Part shown: one piece after another, positions 43,236 through 51,141 of the stretch | Numbering within the stretch: position 1 is the stretch's first letter | Layout: each line of letters begins with the position of its first letter | NCBI GenBank assembly: GCA_023416335.1 | Contig: JAEZHY010000120.1 | Location: forward strand, 8,813 to 72,812 | Direction of reading: 5' to 3' | Length of the DNA: 64,000 nucleotides | From: Pseudomonadota bacterium | Lineage (GTDB): Bacteria > Desulfobacterota > Syntrophobacteria > Syntrophobacterales > Syntrophobacteraceae | Notes under the pieces: model-generated | Database searches by the model: none | Seen by the model: the letters and a program-made list of their open reading frames with translations, nothing else | Told to the model about the DNA's origin: nothing | Made by a program: the position numbers and the translations under genes

Positions 43236-44612
43236 TCAATCCCGCTTTTTCAGCGATAGTTCGCGGTGCTTGCCTCTCTTTCCGAAATATAGCAGCCCCA
43301 AACCCAGAGCGCCGGCCAGCAGCGACGCTGCTAAAATGCCTGCTTTCGCTTCGTTCGGATAACCGTGACCCTTGAAAGCCAGGTTGCTGATAAAAATCGA
43401 CATGGTAAATCCTATTCCTCCCAGACAGCCGACTCCGATTATCTGCCTCCACTTTACACCCTTGGGCAGACGTCCTATCCGCAATCTGACTGCAAGCAGA
43501 CTAAAGAGCGTGATCCCGACCGGCTTTCCGACAACCAGTCCCAGGATGATTCCAACTGCAATGGAACTGCTGCCTCCATGCAGGCTGACTTTGGAAAAGT
43601 CGATGCCTAAATTGCTGAAAGCGAATATCGGCAGGATTGCGAAGGTAACCCAGGGGCTCAAGGTATGCTCAAGGTGCTGCAGCGGGGACTGCACCGCTCT
43701 TGCGGCTCTCTCGAGATTTTCAGCAACCCGCGCCATGCGAGGGCAGCTAATAGCGTGATCGCAGGCATACGGATCTATTGACTCTTCCTGTAACTCCTCT
43801 TGGAGTTGTTCTATTCGTCCCGCGAACTGAGGTGGTGTAAACGACGATTTGGCCGGAATGCACCAGGCGAGCAGAATTCCCGTAATAGTCGGATGCACTC
43901 CCGATTTGAGCATAGACAGCCAAAGAAAGAAACCAATTACAGCATAGGGCAAAGGGTGCCGGATTCCTCCCCTGTTGAGGATGAAAAGAAGGAGGAGCGT
44001 CGCCGCCGAACCCATCAGAGCTGACGATACGATCTCCCCCGTATAAAAAACAGCGATTACCGCGACCGCCCCCAGGTCGTCGGCAATTGCAAGCGCGGTA
44101 AGGAAAATGACCAGGGCGGGGGGAATACGCCTGCCAAGCAGAACGAGTATGCCGACCGCGAATGCGATATCCGTCGCCATCGGGATACCCCATCCTTTGG
44201 CCTCTGGACCTGCGGGGTTAATCATCCAATAGATCAAGGCCGGCACAAGCATTCCGCCCAGCGCGGCGGCCACGGGCAGTGCGGCTTCTTTGCGGGAAGA
44301 GAGTTCTCCGACCATCAATTCCCGTTTCAGCTCCAGTCCTACAAGGAGGAAAAACAGACTCATCAGGCCATCGTTTACCCAGTTGTGGAGCGTCATTTCC
44401 AGGCGCCAACTTCCGATCCCGATTCCGAGCGTTTTATCCCAGATGCCGAAAATGTGCTCGTTCGCTCCGGAATTTGCCAGGGCCAACGAAATGACAACCG
44501 TCGCCAGGAGAACTACCCCTCCTGCCGTTGTCCCTCTCAGGAATTTCTCAAAAGGACTGAGGATTCGTCCGAAAAAACTCTCGAAAAAGAAGCCGTTTCC
44601 ACCCAGCTTCAT
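43236..44612 (-). CDS. nhaA: Na+/H+ antiporter NhaA
   Basis: 458 residues from ATG 44612 with AGGGGGTG directly upstream. It has about twelve membrane segments. The catalytic Asp pair is in LTALAIADDLGAVAVIAVFY, and the N-terminal helix region has NWVNDGLMSLFFLLVGLELKREL. It is longer than the 388-residue E. coli protein because of a hydrophilic insertion of about 60 residues before the last four helices (EQLQEELQEESIDPY...). It exports sodium or lithium in exchange for protons. A terminator-like hairpin lies in its 5' leader. Confidence 0.96.
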   Translation of the reverse strand: MKLGGNGFFFESFFGRILSPFEKFLRGTTAGGVVLLATVVISLALANSGANEHIFGIWDKTLGIGIGSWRLEMTLHNWVNDGLMSLFFLLVGLELKRELMVGELSSRKEAALPVAAALGGMLVPALIYWMINPAGPEAKGWGIPMATDIAFAVGILVLLGRRIPPALVIFLTALAIADDLGAVAVIAVFYTGEIVSSALMGSAATLLLLFILNRGGIRHPLPYAVIGFFLWLSMLKSGVHPTITGILLAWCIPAKSSFTPPQFAGRIEQLQEELQEESIDPYACDHAISCPRMARVAENLERAARAVQSPLQHLEHTLSPWVTFAILPIFAFSNLGIDFSKVSLHGGSSSIAVGIILGLVVGKPVGITLFSLLAVRLRIGRLPKGVKWRQIIGVGCLGGIGFTMSIFISNLAFKGHGYPNEAKAGILAASLLAGALGLGLLYFGKRGKHRELSLKKRD

Positions 44613-44627
44613 GATCACCCCCTAAGC

Positions 44628-44675
44628 AAAAAACAAAAGGCCGCATACCACGACATTCTGCCGTGACAGCGGCCC
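44628..44675 (-). terminator. Intrinsic terminator in the nhaA leader, candidate attenuator or riboswitch platform
   Basis: Read on the minus strand, GGCCGC (44674-44669) pairs with GCGGCC (44644-44639). An inner stem, CACGGC with GTCGTG, closes an AGAAT loop. The hairpin is followed at once by TTTTGTTTTTTG. The U-run ends about 8 bases before the Shine-Dalgarno sequence of nhaA. A terminator so close to the ribosome binding site must act on nhaA's own leader, because no promoter fits between them. Confidence 0.7.
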
Positions 44676-44826
44676 GACTATCTCAATACCTCTGGAATTG
44701 TCTTCCAGACCCATAAGAATCTTAATGACAATCCCAAATTCGGTCAAGTTTCAACGAGAGTTGCAACACATCCCACAGGGCGTTATGTCGTGGTTTCTCG
44801 ACCCCCAACAGTTACATGACTCGGCA

Positions 44827-44848
44827 GGCACGGTCGGGAAACCGTGCC
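44827..44848. repeat. Palindromic repeat GGCACGGT-N6-ACCGTGCC, copy 1
   Basis: The 8-bp arms are perfect with a 6-base loop (CGGGAA). A second copy with one loop difference lies at 49688-49709. Both are intergenic. This copy is in the 574-base gap upstream of nhaA, in which no gene is seen. Confidence 0.7.
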
Positions 44849-45023
44849 TCAACGAAAGTGATTGGAAATTCATCCTCGTACAAACCGAGGAGAATCCGAC
44901 AGCTCCGGTGCCGGCTAAATATCAATAAACAATGAGGCACCAGTTCACTATATTTTCACGATAAAAAGCGCCACCGGAATGGCTGAGAAGGATTGTCTCT
45001 GAAAGACTGCCCAGCTTTGCACC

Positions 45024-45090
45024 CAATGCTGTTGCTTTAAGGAAATACGCCGCTGGTTCCCAAGGCCCGCCTTGGGAACCCAGCCCCGGC
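45024..45090 (+). repeat. Dispersed repeat, family A, short copy, with 11-bp hairpin
   Basis: It starts CAATGCTGTTGCTTTAAGG, like the copy at 2006, and contains AAATACGCCGC at the matching place. At 45055-45080 it has a perfect hairpin, GGTTCCCAAGG and CCTTGGGAACC, around CCCG. It lies about 100 bases downstream of the end of the TauE-like gene. Confidence 0.65.
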
Positions 45091-45186
45091 AGGCCGGATA
45101 GTATCTGGTACGTGCTGTGCCGCTCAGGCCACTCTGTCGCAGCCTCTGCGCTTCGCACCCGGAAACAATTACGGCCGCCCAAGGTC

Positions 45187-45921
45187 CTACATAATCGCTT
45201 TCACCAGCGATGCGGAAGAAAGAACCATCAGGAATATCAGTACCGCTTTTCGGAAGCCGTCCGGACTGGTTCGTGAATAGCCGAGGCTCCCGATAATAAG
45301 CCCGCCCACGAGCGGCACGATCATTGCCGCCCCGAAAAGTGCCGTATCCTTCGTAACAAGGCCTCCGACAGCATTGGCTCCGAGTGCGAGAACATCCGTA
45401 AAAAAGAAATAAGCGATCAACGAAGCGCGTGACACTCCGACTCCTGCAGGCGACGACATATAGAACAGGATTACCGGAGGTCCCCCGAGCGCTGCCGCTC
45501 CGTTCAACAACCCCGTCATCATCCCGACTACAAAGGTCCACGCCCTGCCGGGCATCACCTTCAACGAGAAACCGCGCCTGAGAAGAATTGCGGATACGAA
45601 CACTGCTGTTGCTATGCCGACTGTCAACAGCTTCGGTGGCGTTATGGCAAGCAGGTATGCACCAAATGGGGTAGTGAGAACGACCCCGGCCGACAGCCAG
45701 AGCAGGGACTGCCAGTGCACCTCTTTCCACACCTGGGGAAGAAGCCAGGTGCTCGCGGCAATTTCGAGCATCAGTATCGCGGGAACAATCGTGGCAGGAG
45801 GCAGAACCAGCGCCAGGAGCATTATAGCGATCATTGAAAAACCGAAACCCGAATACCCCCGAGCTATGCCGGCCACAAGAATCGAAACAGCCGAAAATAC
45901 CATGATGGAAGTTGAGAGCAT
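45187..45921 (-). CDS. TauE/SafE-family anion exporter, second copy
   Basis: 244 residues, about eight membrane segments. It has the paired family motifs GIARGYSGFGFSMIAIM near the N-terminus and GMMTGLLNGAAALGGPPVILFYMSS in the middle. It differs clearly from the exporter at 12199-12945. GAGGATTAA precedes the start. It stands alone between repeat-containing intergenic regions. The exported anion is unknown. Confidence 0.88.
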   Translation of the reverse strand: MLSTSIMVFSAVSILVAGIARGYSGFGFSMIAIMLLALVLPPATIVPAILMLEIAASTWLLPQVWKEVHWQSLLWLSAGVVLTTPFGAYLLAITPPKLLTVGIATAVFVSAILLRRGFSLKVMPGRAWTFVVGMMTGLLNGAAALGGPPVILFYMSSPAGVGVSRASLIAYFFFTDVLALGANAVGGLVTKDTALFGAAMIVPLVGGLIIGSLGYSRTSPDGFRKAVLIFLMVLSSASLVKAIM

Positions 45922-45983
45922 TTAATCCTCGAATGGAACGGCAAATTCCCTGAATCGGTCAATCCAGCACGATGGGTTCCGCT

Positions 45984-46026
45984 TCACCCATCCTTGTCCC
46001 CATTAGCCGGATGTGGGGATGGGTGA
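45984..46026. repeat. Inverted repeat TCACCCATCC ... GGATGGGTGA
   Basis: Perfect 10-bp arms at 45984-45993 and 46017-46026 enclose 23 bases, which themselves contain a short TCCCCA/TGGGGA pairing. There is no T-run on either side. It lies in the 555-base gap between the TauE-like gene and the livF relic and M20 peptidase gene. It may be one of the palindromic repeats of this genome. Confidence 0.5.
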
Positions 46027-46230
46027 CACCCATCGTTCACTTACCAGTAAAAGCCCGCTTAATCAATGACGACGGTAATAATCAACCGGCCACACGAGCA
46101 GAACCAGTCAACAATATTGTTCGCGCCTGCTTCGCTTGATACGGAATTGTTCCGAATTCTCACCACAATAATGGTCCGAAATTGTGCTCAATGGCATGTC
46201 CGGCTATTTTGGCACGGCCTATGCTCACCA

Positions 46231-46457
46231 GATGATGCGAATTTGGGGCTTTCTCCCCTGTACGTGAAAGAGAATTTCAATATAATCCGAAGAAACAACG
46301 AAAAGGGCGTGACCATTTCCTGGTCGAGCAGAATGTACATCAGACGCTTGCCGAACCAAACTACGGCTACGTGATGTCAAAAGGCAGGCTGGTGTCTCAG
46401 GGTAAAACGGAAGACCTGCTCGCAGGCCCGGAAGTGCGCCGCGCATGCTTCAATTGA
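46231..46457 (+). pseudogene. Frameshifted C-terminal relic of a branched-chain amino acid ABC ATPase (LivF)
   Basis: In one frame the sequence reads DANLGLSPLYVKENFNIIRR and then NNEKGVTI, matching the region after Walker B in LivF (normally DEPSLGLAP...). After about 46317 the homology continues one frame over as FLVEQNVHQTLAEPNYGYVM, and ends with ...GPEVRRACFN and a TGA at 46455. A single base loss explains the switch. Upstream the ATPase core is missing or decayed. The relic ends 20 bases before the M20 peptidase gene, suggesting that a peptide or amino-acid importer once belonged to this locus. Confidence 0.75.
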
Positions 46458-46476
46458 TTGGCCGAAGGAGCATCTC

Positions 46477-47607
46477 TTGAAAAAACCAATCAATGTCGTC
46501 GAATTGACCCGGGAGTTGATCCGCATCGACACGGTTAATCCGCCCGGAAACGAAGAACGCTGCGCCTCTTTTCTGGCGAAAATATTGCTGGATGCGGGTT
46601 TTGAGGTGAGATTTCACGAATTTGCTTCCGGAAGGACCAACCTGATTGCCCGCATGATCAAGGGAAAGGGAGGGAAGTCCCTTTGCCTGAGCGGACACCT
46701 GGACACGGTTCCCCTGGGGGCCTTCTTCTGGAGCCGCGACCCGTTCGGCGGTGAAATCGACAAGGGCCGGATTTACGGCAGGGGCGCAAGCGACATGAAA
46801 AGCGGCGTTGCCGCAATGACTGCCGCGGCAATCAATGCTTCCCGGCAAAGATGGGGCAACGGCGAACTGCTCCTTATATACACGGCCGCCGAAGAGACCG
46901 GATGCCTGGGGGCACGAAGCCTGGTGAACGCCCGGGACATGCTTCCGCAGGCCGACTTGATGATTGTGGCCGAACCGACTTCAAATTACCCGGTTGTAGG
47001 GCATAAAGGCGCCCTGTGGCTTTCGGCTTCCACACACGGGGTGACAGCCCACGGCTCCATGCCGGAAAAGGGGGTTAACGCCATATACAAAGCCGCCGAT
47101 GCGGTATTGAAACTGAAATCGTTCGACTTCGGAATACGAGCGCATCCCGTCCTTGGCGCCCCTACCCTGAACGTCGGGACCATAGCGGGAGGAATGAACG
47201 TAAACTCCGTCCCGGATCAGACACGCATCGGCATCGACATTCGATCCGTCCCCGGCCTGGATCACGGAGAGCTTCTGAAAACCCTTGCCGAGTATCTCGG
47301 ACGCGAGGTGGACCTGGAAATAACCAGTGACTCACGCTGGCTCTATTCCGACCCGGATGACTCCCGTGTCCTCGATGTGTTCGCAATAGCGGGCGAAGTG
47401 ATGCGTACACAGATCGTTCCACGTTGTGTACCTTACTTCACGGACGGCCCTGTACTTGCCTCTCTTCTGGGAGATCCTGCAACTTTGATCCTGGGTCCCG
47501 GGGAAACGGAAGGCGCCCATCAGACGGACGAATTCTGCTTTGTCGAGAAAATCGAGCAGGCGGTAGTTATTTACGAAGAAATCATAAAAAAGTGGTGGGG
47601 GAAGTGA
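46477..47607 (+). CDS. M20-family metallopeptidase (ArgE/DapE-like deacylase)
   Basis: 376 residues from TTG 46477, which has a well-placed AAGGAG. Metal ligands are visible: His in LSGHLDTVPLG with its Asp, Asp in GRGASDMKSGV, and Glu-Glu in YTAAEETGCLGA. The dimerisation domain follows (KGALWLSASTHGVTAHGSMPEKGVNA). It hydrolyses an N-acylated amino acid or small peptide with two zinc ions. The stop overlaps the amidase start by one base, so the two act together. Confidence 0.93.
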   Translation: MKKPINVVELTRELIRIDTVNPPGNEERCASFLAKILLDAGFEVRFHEFASGRTNLIARMIKGKGGKSLCLSGHLDTVPLGAFFWSRDPFGGEIDKGRIYGRGASDMKSGVAAMTAAAINASRQRWGNGELLLIYTAAEETGCLGARSLVNARDMLPQADLMIVAEPTSNYPVVGHKGALWLSASTHGVTAHGSMPEKGVNAIYKAADAVLKLKSFDFGIRAHPVLGAPTLNVGTIAGGMNVNSVPDQTRIGIDIRSVPGLDHGELLKTLAEYLGREVDLEITSDSRWLYSDPDDSRVLDVFAIAGEVMRTQIVPRCVPYFTDGPVLASLLGDPATLILGPGETEGAHQTDEFCFVEKIEQAVVIYEEIIKKWWGK

Positions 47608-48887
47608 TGGAACTCAACAGACTGACCGCAATGGATGCATCGGGAATGATAGCCCGAAGGGAAATCAGCTCCACTGAGCTGATGGCAGCAACTATCGAGA
47701 GGATAACACAGAGGGACAACGTCGTCGGGGCATGGGAATGTTTCGACCCCGAATCGGCCTTGAGCAAAGCAAAGGAGCTTGACCGGATACCTCCGCGAGG
47801 TCCGCTCCACGGGATACCGGTCGCGATAAAAGACATCATCGACACAGTCGACCTTCCGACGAGTTACGGGTCCTCCATTTACAGCGGCAACCGGCCGGCA
47901 TGGGATGCCTCCTGCGTAGCACTCATAAAGGCCTGCGGCGGGATAATCCCGGGGAAAACCGTTACGGCCGAGCTGGCAACATTCGCTCCCGGGAAGACCA
48001 CCAATCCCCATAATTCCGCCCATACACCGGGCGGTTCATCGAGCGGTTCGGCCGCCGCGGTGGCGGACTGCATGGTGCCCCTGGCCATCGGTACCCAGAC
48101 CGCGGGCTCCGTTATCCGGCCGGCATCTTACTGCGGAACGGTGGGATACAAACCGACATACGGATGGATAAACCGCGTAGGCACGAAGGTCGTTTCCGAA
48201 ACTCTGGACACGCTCGGCATTTTCGCCCGCACGGTGGAAGATGCCGCCCTTCTGGGATCGGTCCTGACAGGCCGTAGGCTGCTCCCCGGCCCCAAACTGC
48301 CCGGGATTCAACCCAGGATAGGATTTTGCCGGACATATGAATGGCCTTATGCGGCCGAAGAGAGCATCCTGGCATTTGAAAATGCATGGGAAGAAATGAG
48401 AAAAGCGGGCGTCCAGACCAGGGAGGTCGTCCTTCCCGAAAAGTTCAGGAATCTCGCTTCCATGCAGGCGGATATCCAGGCCTGTGAAGCCGCTATGTCG
48501 CTCGCCTTCGAATACACGACCCACAAGAGACTTCTCAGCAGCAAGCTCGTTGACCTGATCGCCGCCGGGAAAGCCGTTTCCGTCGAATCCTATGATTCCG
48601 CCCTCAAACATGCGGCAAAATGCAGAAAGCAGCTCAAGACTCTTTTCAAAGACATAGATATTATCGTTACCCCCAGTGCGCCCGGAGAAGCGCCCAAGGG
48701 TCTGTCGTCAACAGGCGATCCGATATTCAATCGCATATGGACGCTTCTGCACGTCCCCTGTGTTAATATTCCGGCATACATCGGCCCGAACGGGTTGCCG
48801 GTAGGGATTCAGGCTGTGGGAAAATCTGGAGACGACCGACGCATGCTGGCCGCGGCAGGTTGGATTATGAAAAGGCTTGCCGCTTAA
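47607..48887 (+). CDS. Amidase signature-family hydrolase
   Basis: 426 residues from ATG 47607; a GTG codon immediately before is also in frame. The Ser-cisSer-Lys triad is visible: Lys in GIPVAIKDIIDTVD, cis-Ser in the GGSSSGSAAAVA motif, and nucleophile Ser in TQTAGSVIRPASYCG. It cleaves a carboxamide; GatA is excluded by the lack of gatB/gatC and by the sequence. It is coupled to the M20 peptidase, so a two-step amide or N-acyl degradation is likely. Confidence 0.93.
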   Translation: MELNRLTAMDASGMIARREISSTELMAATIERITQRDNVVGAWECFDPESALSKAKELDRIPPRGPLHGIPVAIKDIIDTVDLPTSYGSSIYSGNRPAWDASCVALIKACGGIIPGKTVTAELATFAPGKTTNPHNSAHTPGGSSSGSAAAVADCMVPLAIGTQTAGSVIRPASYCGTVGYKPTYGWINRVGTKVVSETLDTLGIFARTVEDAALLGSVLTGRRLLPGPKLPGIQPRIGFCRTYEWPYAAEESILAFENAWEEMRKAGVQTREVVLPEKFRNLASMQADIQACEAAMSLAFEYTTHKRLLSSKLVDLIAAGKAVSVESYDSALKHAAKCRKQLKTLFKDIDIIVTPSAPGEAPKGLSSTGDPIFNRIWTLLHVPCVNIPAYIGPNGLPVGIQAVGKSGDDRRMLAAAGWIMKRLAA

Positions 48888-48984
48888 TCAGCTGTAGCGA
48901 CCGCGCGGTCATGCCCTGAAGATTTCGACTCGGACTCTACAGCCGAGGAGTTTGAAAAATATCCTCAAAAGGGGAGGTCTGCCG

Positions 48985-49236
48985 TCAGTGGATTGCTCCG
49001 CCGGTACCGCCTCCCTTTTCTTTTCCACAGTCCTCAATAATAGAGAGGCGCTCCCATATCAAAGAACGAATCCAGTTAACCGAAGTCCTGTCCAGTTTTA
49101 GCGTAATCGGGTCGCGATCGGCTGCCTTCTGCTTTTCAACCTGATCTGCAATTTCCTTGTCGATTGCATTCAGGGCAGCATATTCGAGAGGCATCCCTCT
49201 TCCATCTGTTTGTAATTGTTTACGTTTTTCCATCAT
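48985..49236 (-). CDS. Small hypothetical protein, charged, helical
   Basis: 83 residues, family not recognised. It is rich in Lys, Glu and Asp with a predicted helical centre (LEYAALNAIDKEIADQVEKQKAA) and a second helix with VNWIRSLIWERLSIIEDCG. The pattern SVNWIRSLIWERL recalls ribbon-helix-helix-like small regulators, but this is only an impression. No clear ribosome binding site precedes the ATG ATG start. It lies convergent to the amidase gene, about 100 bases from it. Confidence 0.4.
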   Translation of the reverse strand: MMEKRKQLQTDGRGMPLEYAALNAIDKEIADQVEKQKAADRDPITLKLDRTSVNWIRSLIWERLSIIEDCGKEKGGGTGGAIH

Positions 49237-49367
49237 GGCATTAAATTAGGGTCGGGTGACATCGAGTTCAAGAATGAACCCAAGAGTATTTGAGAAGCGC
49301 GGTCTACACAACTTATAAAGTGTCAGGGTTGAGTCATTCACCGTAATGTGTCGCAGCAATAGAATAA

Positions 49368-49592
49368 TACGTCAACGATGATTTTGTTGAGGAACGGAAT
49401 GCATTCTTTAGAACATGCAGCGAAGCAATCAAAATGATCGACACGTATGAAAAGGTTTTCGAAGGCGAACCGGCAACGAGAAAGAGCGCCGAATTCGCCG
49501 GGAGGACCAAGCAGAAGGCCGATGATTGCGACCGCCTGATGGAGAAAATGAACAAGTATATTACACCGTCTATGAGGCGGGATGAGTGGTAG
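49368..49592 (+). pseudogene. Relic of an unrecognised gene (C-terminal part)
   Basis: A frame without ATG start runs from the stop at 49365-49367 to the TAG at 49590. It reads as a protein-like helical sequence: DDFVEERNAFFRTCSEAIKM, then TYEKVFEGEPATRKSAEFAG and KADDCDRLMEKMNKY. Upstream, the same frame continues sensibly (VAAIE) but with stop codons. This looks like the end of a decayed gene. Confidence 0.4.
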
Positions 49593-49687
49593 AGGTCGTT
49601 ACCCTTCAAAAAAAGACCGAATTCCAGGCGTCATCGCCTGTCTGAATCTAACACATCGTCGACTATTAGACCTTCGGTCGGACGGGC

Positions 49688-49709
49688 GGCACGGTCGGGA
49701 GACCGTGCC
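49688..49709. repeat. Palindromic repeat GGCACGGT-N6-ACCGTGCC, copy 2
   Basis: The arms are identical to the copy at 44827-44848, with loop CGGGAG instead of CGGGAA. It lies in the 1.2-kb gene-poor region 49237-50484. Confidence 0.7.
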
Positions 49710-49848
49710 GCAACCCAAAAAGCCGGGGTGGCCCGACCGCCCCGGCATCCAGTTCCCCAACCGTAATGCGACCTACCCAAAGCCGCCGGGTATCAAGGCC
49801 CGGTTTGAACGAGGGATGAAACTTCCATTTGGAGTGTGGCAGCGGCGG

Positions 49849-49873
49849 TAGGGTGGGGGAGCGAAGCGCGGTC
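49849..49873 (+). repeat. Dispersed repeat, family B, copy 2
   Basis: It begins TAGGGTGGGGGAGCGAAGCG, as at 22074. A reverse-oriented copy follows 80 bases later (49953), so copies 2 and 3 form a large inverted pair. Confidence 0.75.
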
Positions 49874-49952
49874 CCTTCTTAGGGTGCCCATCGCCCGGCC
49901 ATCCCGATGAGCCCTCATCCGAGGAGACGGATGGTGGGCACGATGAGTCCAT

Positions 49953-50042
49953 CGCGCTTTGCTCCCCACCCTACCCGTTATACGATCTACCAAACTGGGC
50001 TATGCCATCCACCCTACCGTTATGGCGCAGTTTCCCGACCGC
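49953..50042 (-). repeat. Dispersed repeat, family B, copy 3; first unit of a 90-bp direct repeat
   Basis: It starts CGCGCTTTGCTCCCCACCCT on the + strand and continues through CCCGTTATACGATCTACCAA. It aligns without gaps to 50345-50434, with an offset of 392 bases and only scattered substitutions. The first 25 bases are the reverse complement of copies 1 and 2. Confidence 0.8.
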
Positions 50043-50186
50043 TGGTCCCAAGCTCTGGAGGCTGTTGCTCAAACTGCCGCAATAGCCACGAATGGCTGGT
50101 GGGCAACGAATTACGTCATTCCGGTGGAAAACGGAATCCAGAAGGCTAATGGGGCGAATAATTGCGAATTCAAGACCTTAGAAACT

Positions 50187-50331
50187 CTGGATCCCGGCTC
50201 AAAAGCACTGCCGGGATGACGGCTTGGGGAACCAGGTCGCAAAATGCACGGCGAAAAGCTTTGTCTCCATTTGGGCAACAGCCCCTCCAGCTTGAGACCA
50301 GCGAGCGAAGTTTCTTAACGCAACAGCATTG
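50187..50331 (-). repeat. Dispersed repeat, family A, long copy 2
   Basis: On the minus strand it corresponds to 2006-2148 along its whole length, beginning CAATGCTGTTGCGTTAAG and ending GCTTTTGAGCCGGGATCCAG. It is inserted between the two units of the family B direct repeat. Confidence 0.8.
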
Positions 50332-50344
50332 ACGATGAGGCCAC

Positions 50345-50434
50345 CGCGCTTTGCTCCCCACCCTACCCGTTATACGATCTACCAAACCGGGCCATGCCGA
50401 CCACCCCAACCGTTATGGCGCGGCCTCCCGACCG
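50345..50434 (-). repeat. Dispersed repeat, family B, copy 4; second unit of the 90-bp direct repeat
   Basis: It starts CGCGCTTTGCTCCCCACCCT and matches 49953-50042. It ends 50 bases before the TPR gene. Reverse frames through copies 3 and 4 give similar peptides (VDRITGRVGSKARW), a by-product of the repeat and not a gene. Confidence 0.8.
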
Positions 50435-50484
50435 CGCCATCTTCCTGACCATATCATCCAATCGTTACGGCATCCTGTTCCCGT

Positions 50485-51120
50485 TCAGGACGCAAGCTTC
50501 TTCAGGTACTCGTCTGCGGTCGTGTTGGCAGGGCTCAATATTTTCAGATTATTGAACACCAACGCACTTTCCTCTTTCTTGCCGTCCAGGAAGAGATTTT
50601 CACCCAATTCCTGCAGAAAAGTGACCGAAGTCGGGTATACGGCCAGCATCTTGCGATCTACCTTGATCGCCTGTTCATATTTCTTCTGCATGGTAAGCGA
50701 GTGAGAGTACCAATAATTTGCGTTCAGATTGTAGTAATCTACTTTGAGCACCGCCAGCGACTCTTCTTCAACCTTCGGCCAATCTGTTTTGGCGGCATGG
50801 ACGAGCGTGAGCGTATTCATTACTTCGATCGCCCCCGGTGAAATTGCCAATGCCTTATTCAAATGCTCCACAGCATTCGAATAATTCTTATTCAGATAAT
50901 ACAGCCAGCCCATCCTGAAATTCACCGTATAGGTATTCGGATATGTTTTATAGACATCCGCAAGGTCCTTTATCGCCTGGTCGTATTGTTTCTGCTGCTC
51001 ATGATCGTAGGACCGGTAATAGCCCTGGGCTATTTCAGACCAGGGGAGATCGGCGGCCGGCGAAGTCGCGCTGTAGGTCATCAGGGCTATACAACAAAAA
51101 AGCAGGATCTTCTTTTTCAT
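50485..51120 (-). CDS. Exported TPR-repeat protein, last gene of the PqqD/ATP-grasp operon
   Basis: 211 residues. A signal peptide (MKKKILLFCCIALMTYSATS, cleavage near SPAA) precedes about four tetratricopeptide repeats, e.g. GWLYYLNKNYSNAVEHLNKALAISPGA and SHSLTMQKKYEQAIKVDRKMLAVYP. TPR proteins mediate protein-protein contacts, here in the periplasm. It follows the large TPR lipoprotein gene by 21 bases and is the last gene of the six-gene operon. Confidence 0.85.
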   Translation of the reverse strand: MKKKILLFCCIALMTYSATSPAADLPWSEIAQGYYRSYDHEQQKQYDQAIKDLADVYKTYPNTYTVNFRMGWLYYLNKNYSNAVEHLNKALAISPGAIEVMNTLTLVHAAKTDWPKVEEESLAVLKVDYYNLNANYWYSHSLTMQKKYEQAIKVDRKMLAVYPTSVTFLQELGENLFLDGKKEESALVFNNLKILSPANTTADEYLKKLAS

Positions 51121-51141
51121 CCGTGTTTCTCTTTCGGAGGT

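Noticed and set aside
48895..48915. GACCGCGCGGTC palindrome after the amidase gene as a terminator
   Set aside because: It has no loop of reasonable size and no T-run follows.
49793..50409. Reverse frames giving VDRITGRVGSKARW-type peptides twice
   Set aside because: They are translations of the family B direct repeat, without ribosome binding sites, and not a protein family.
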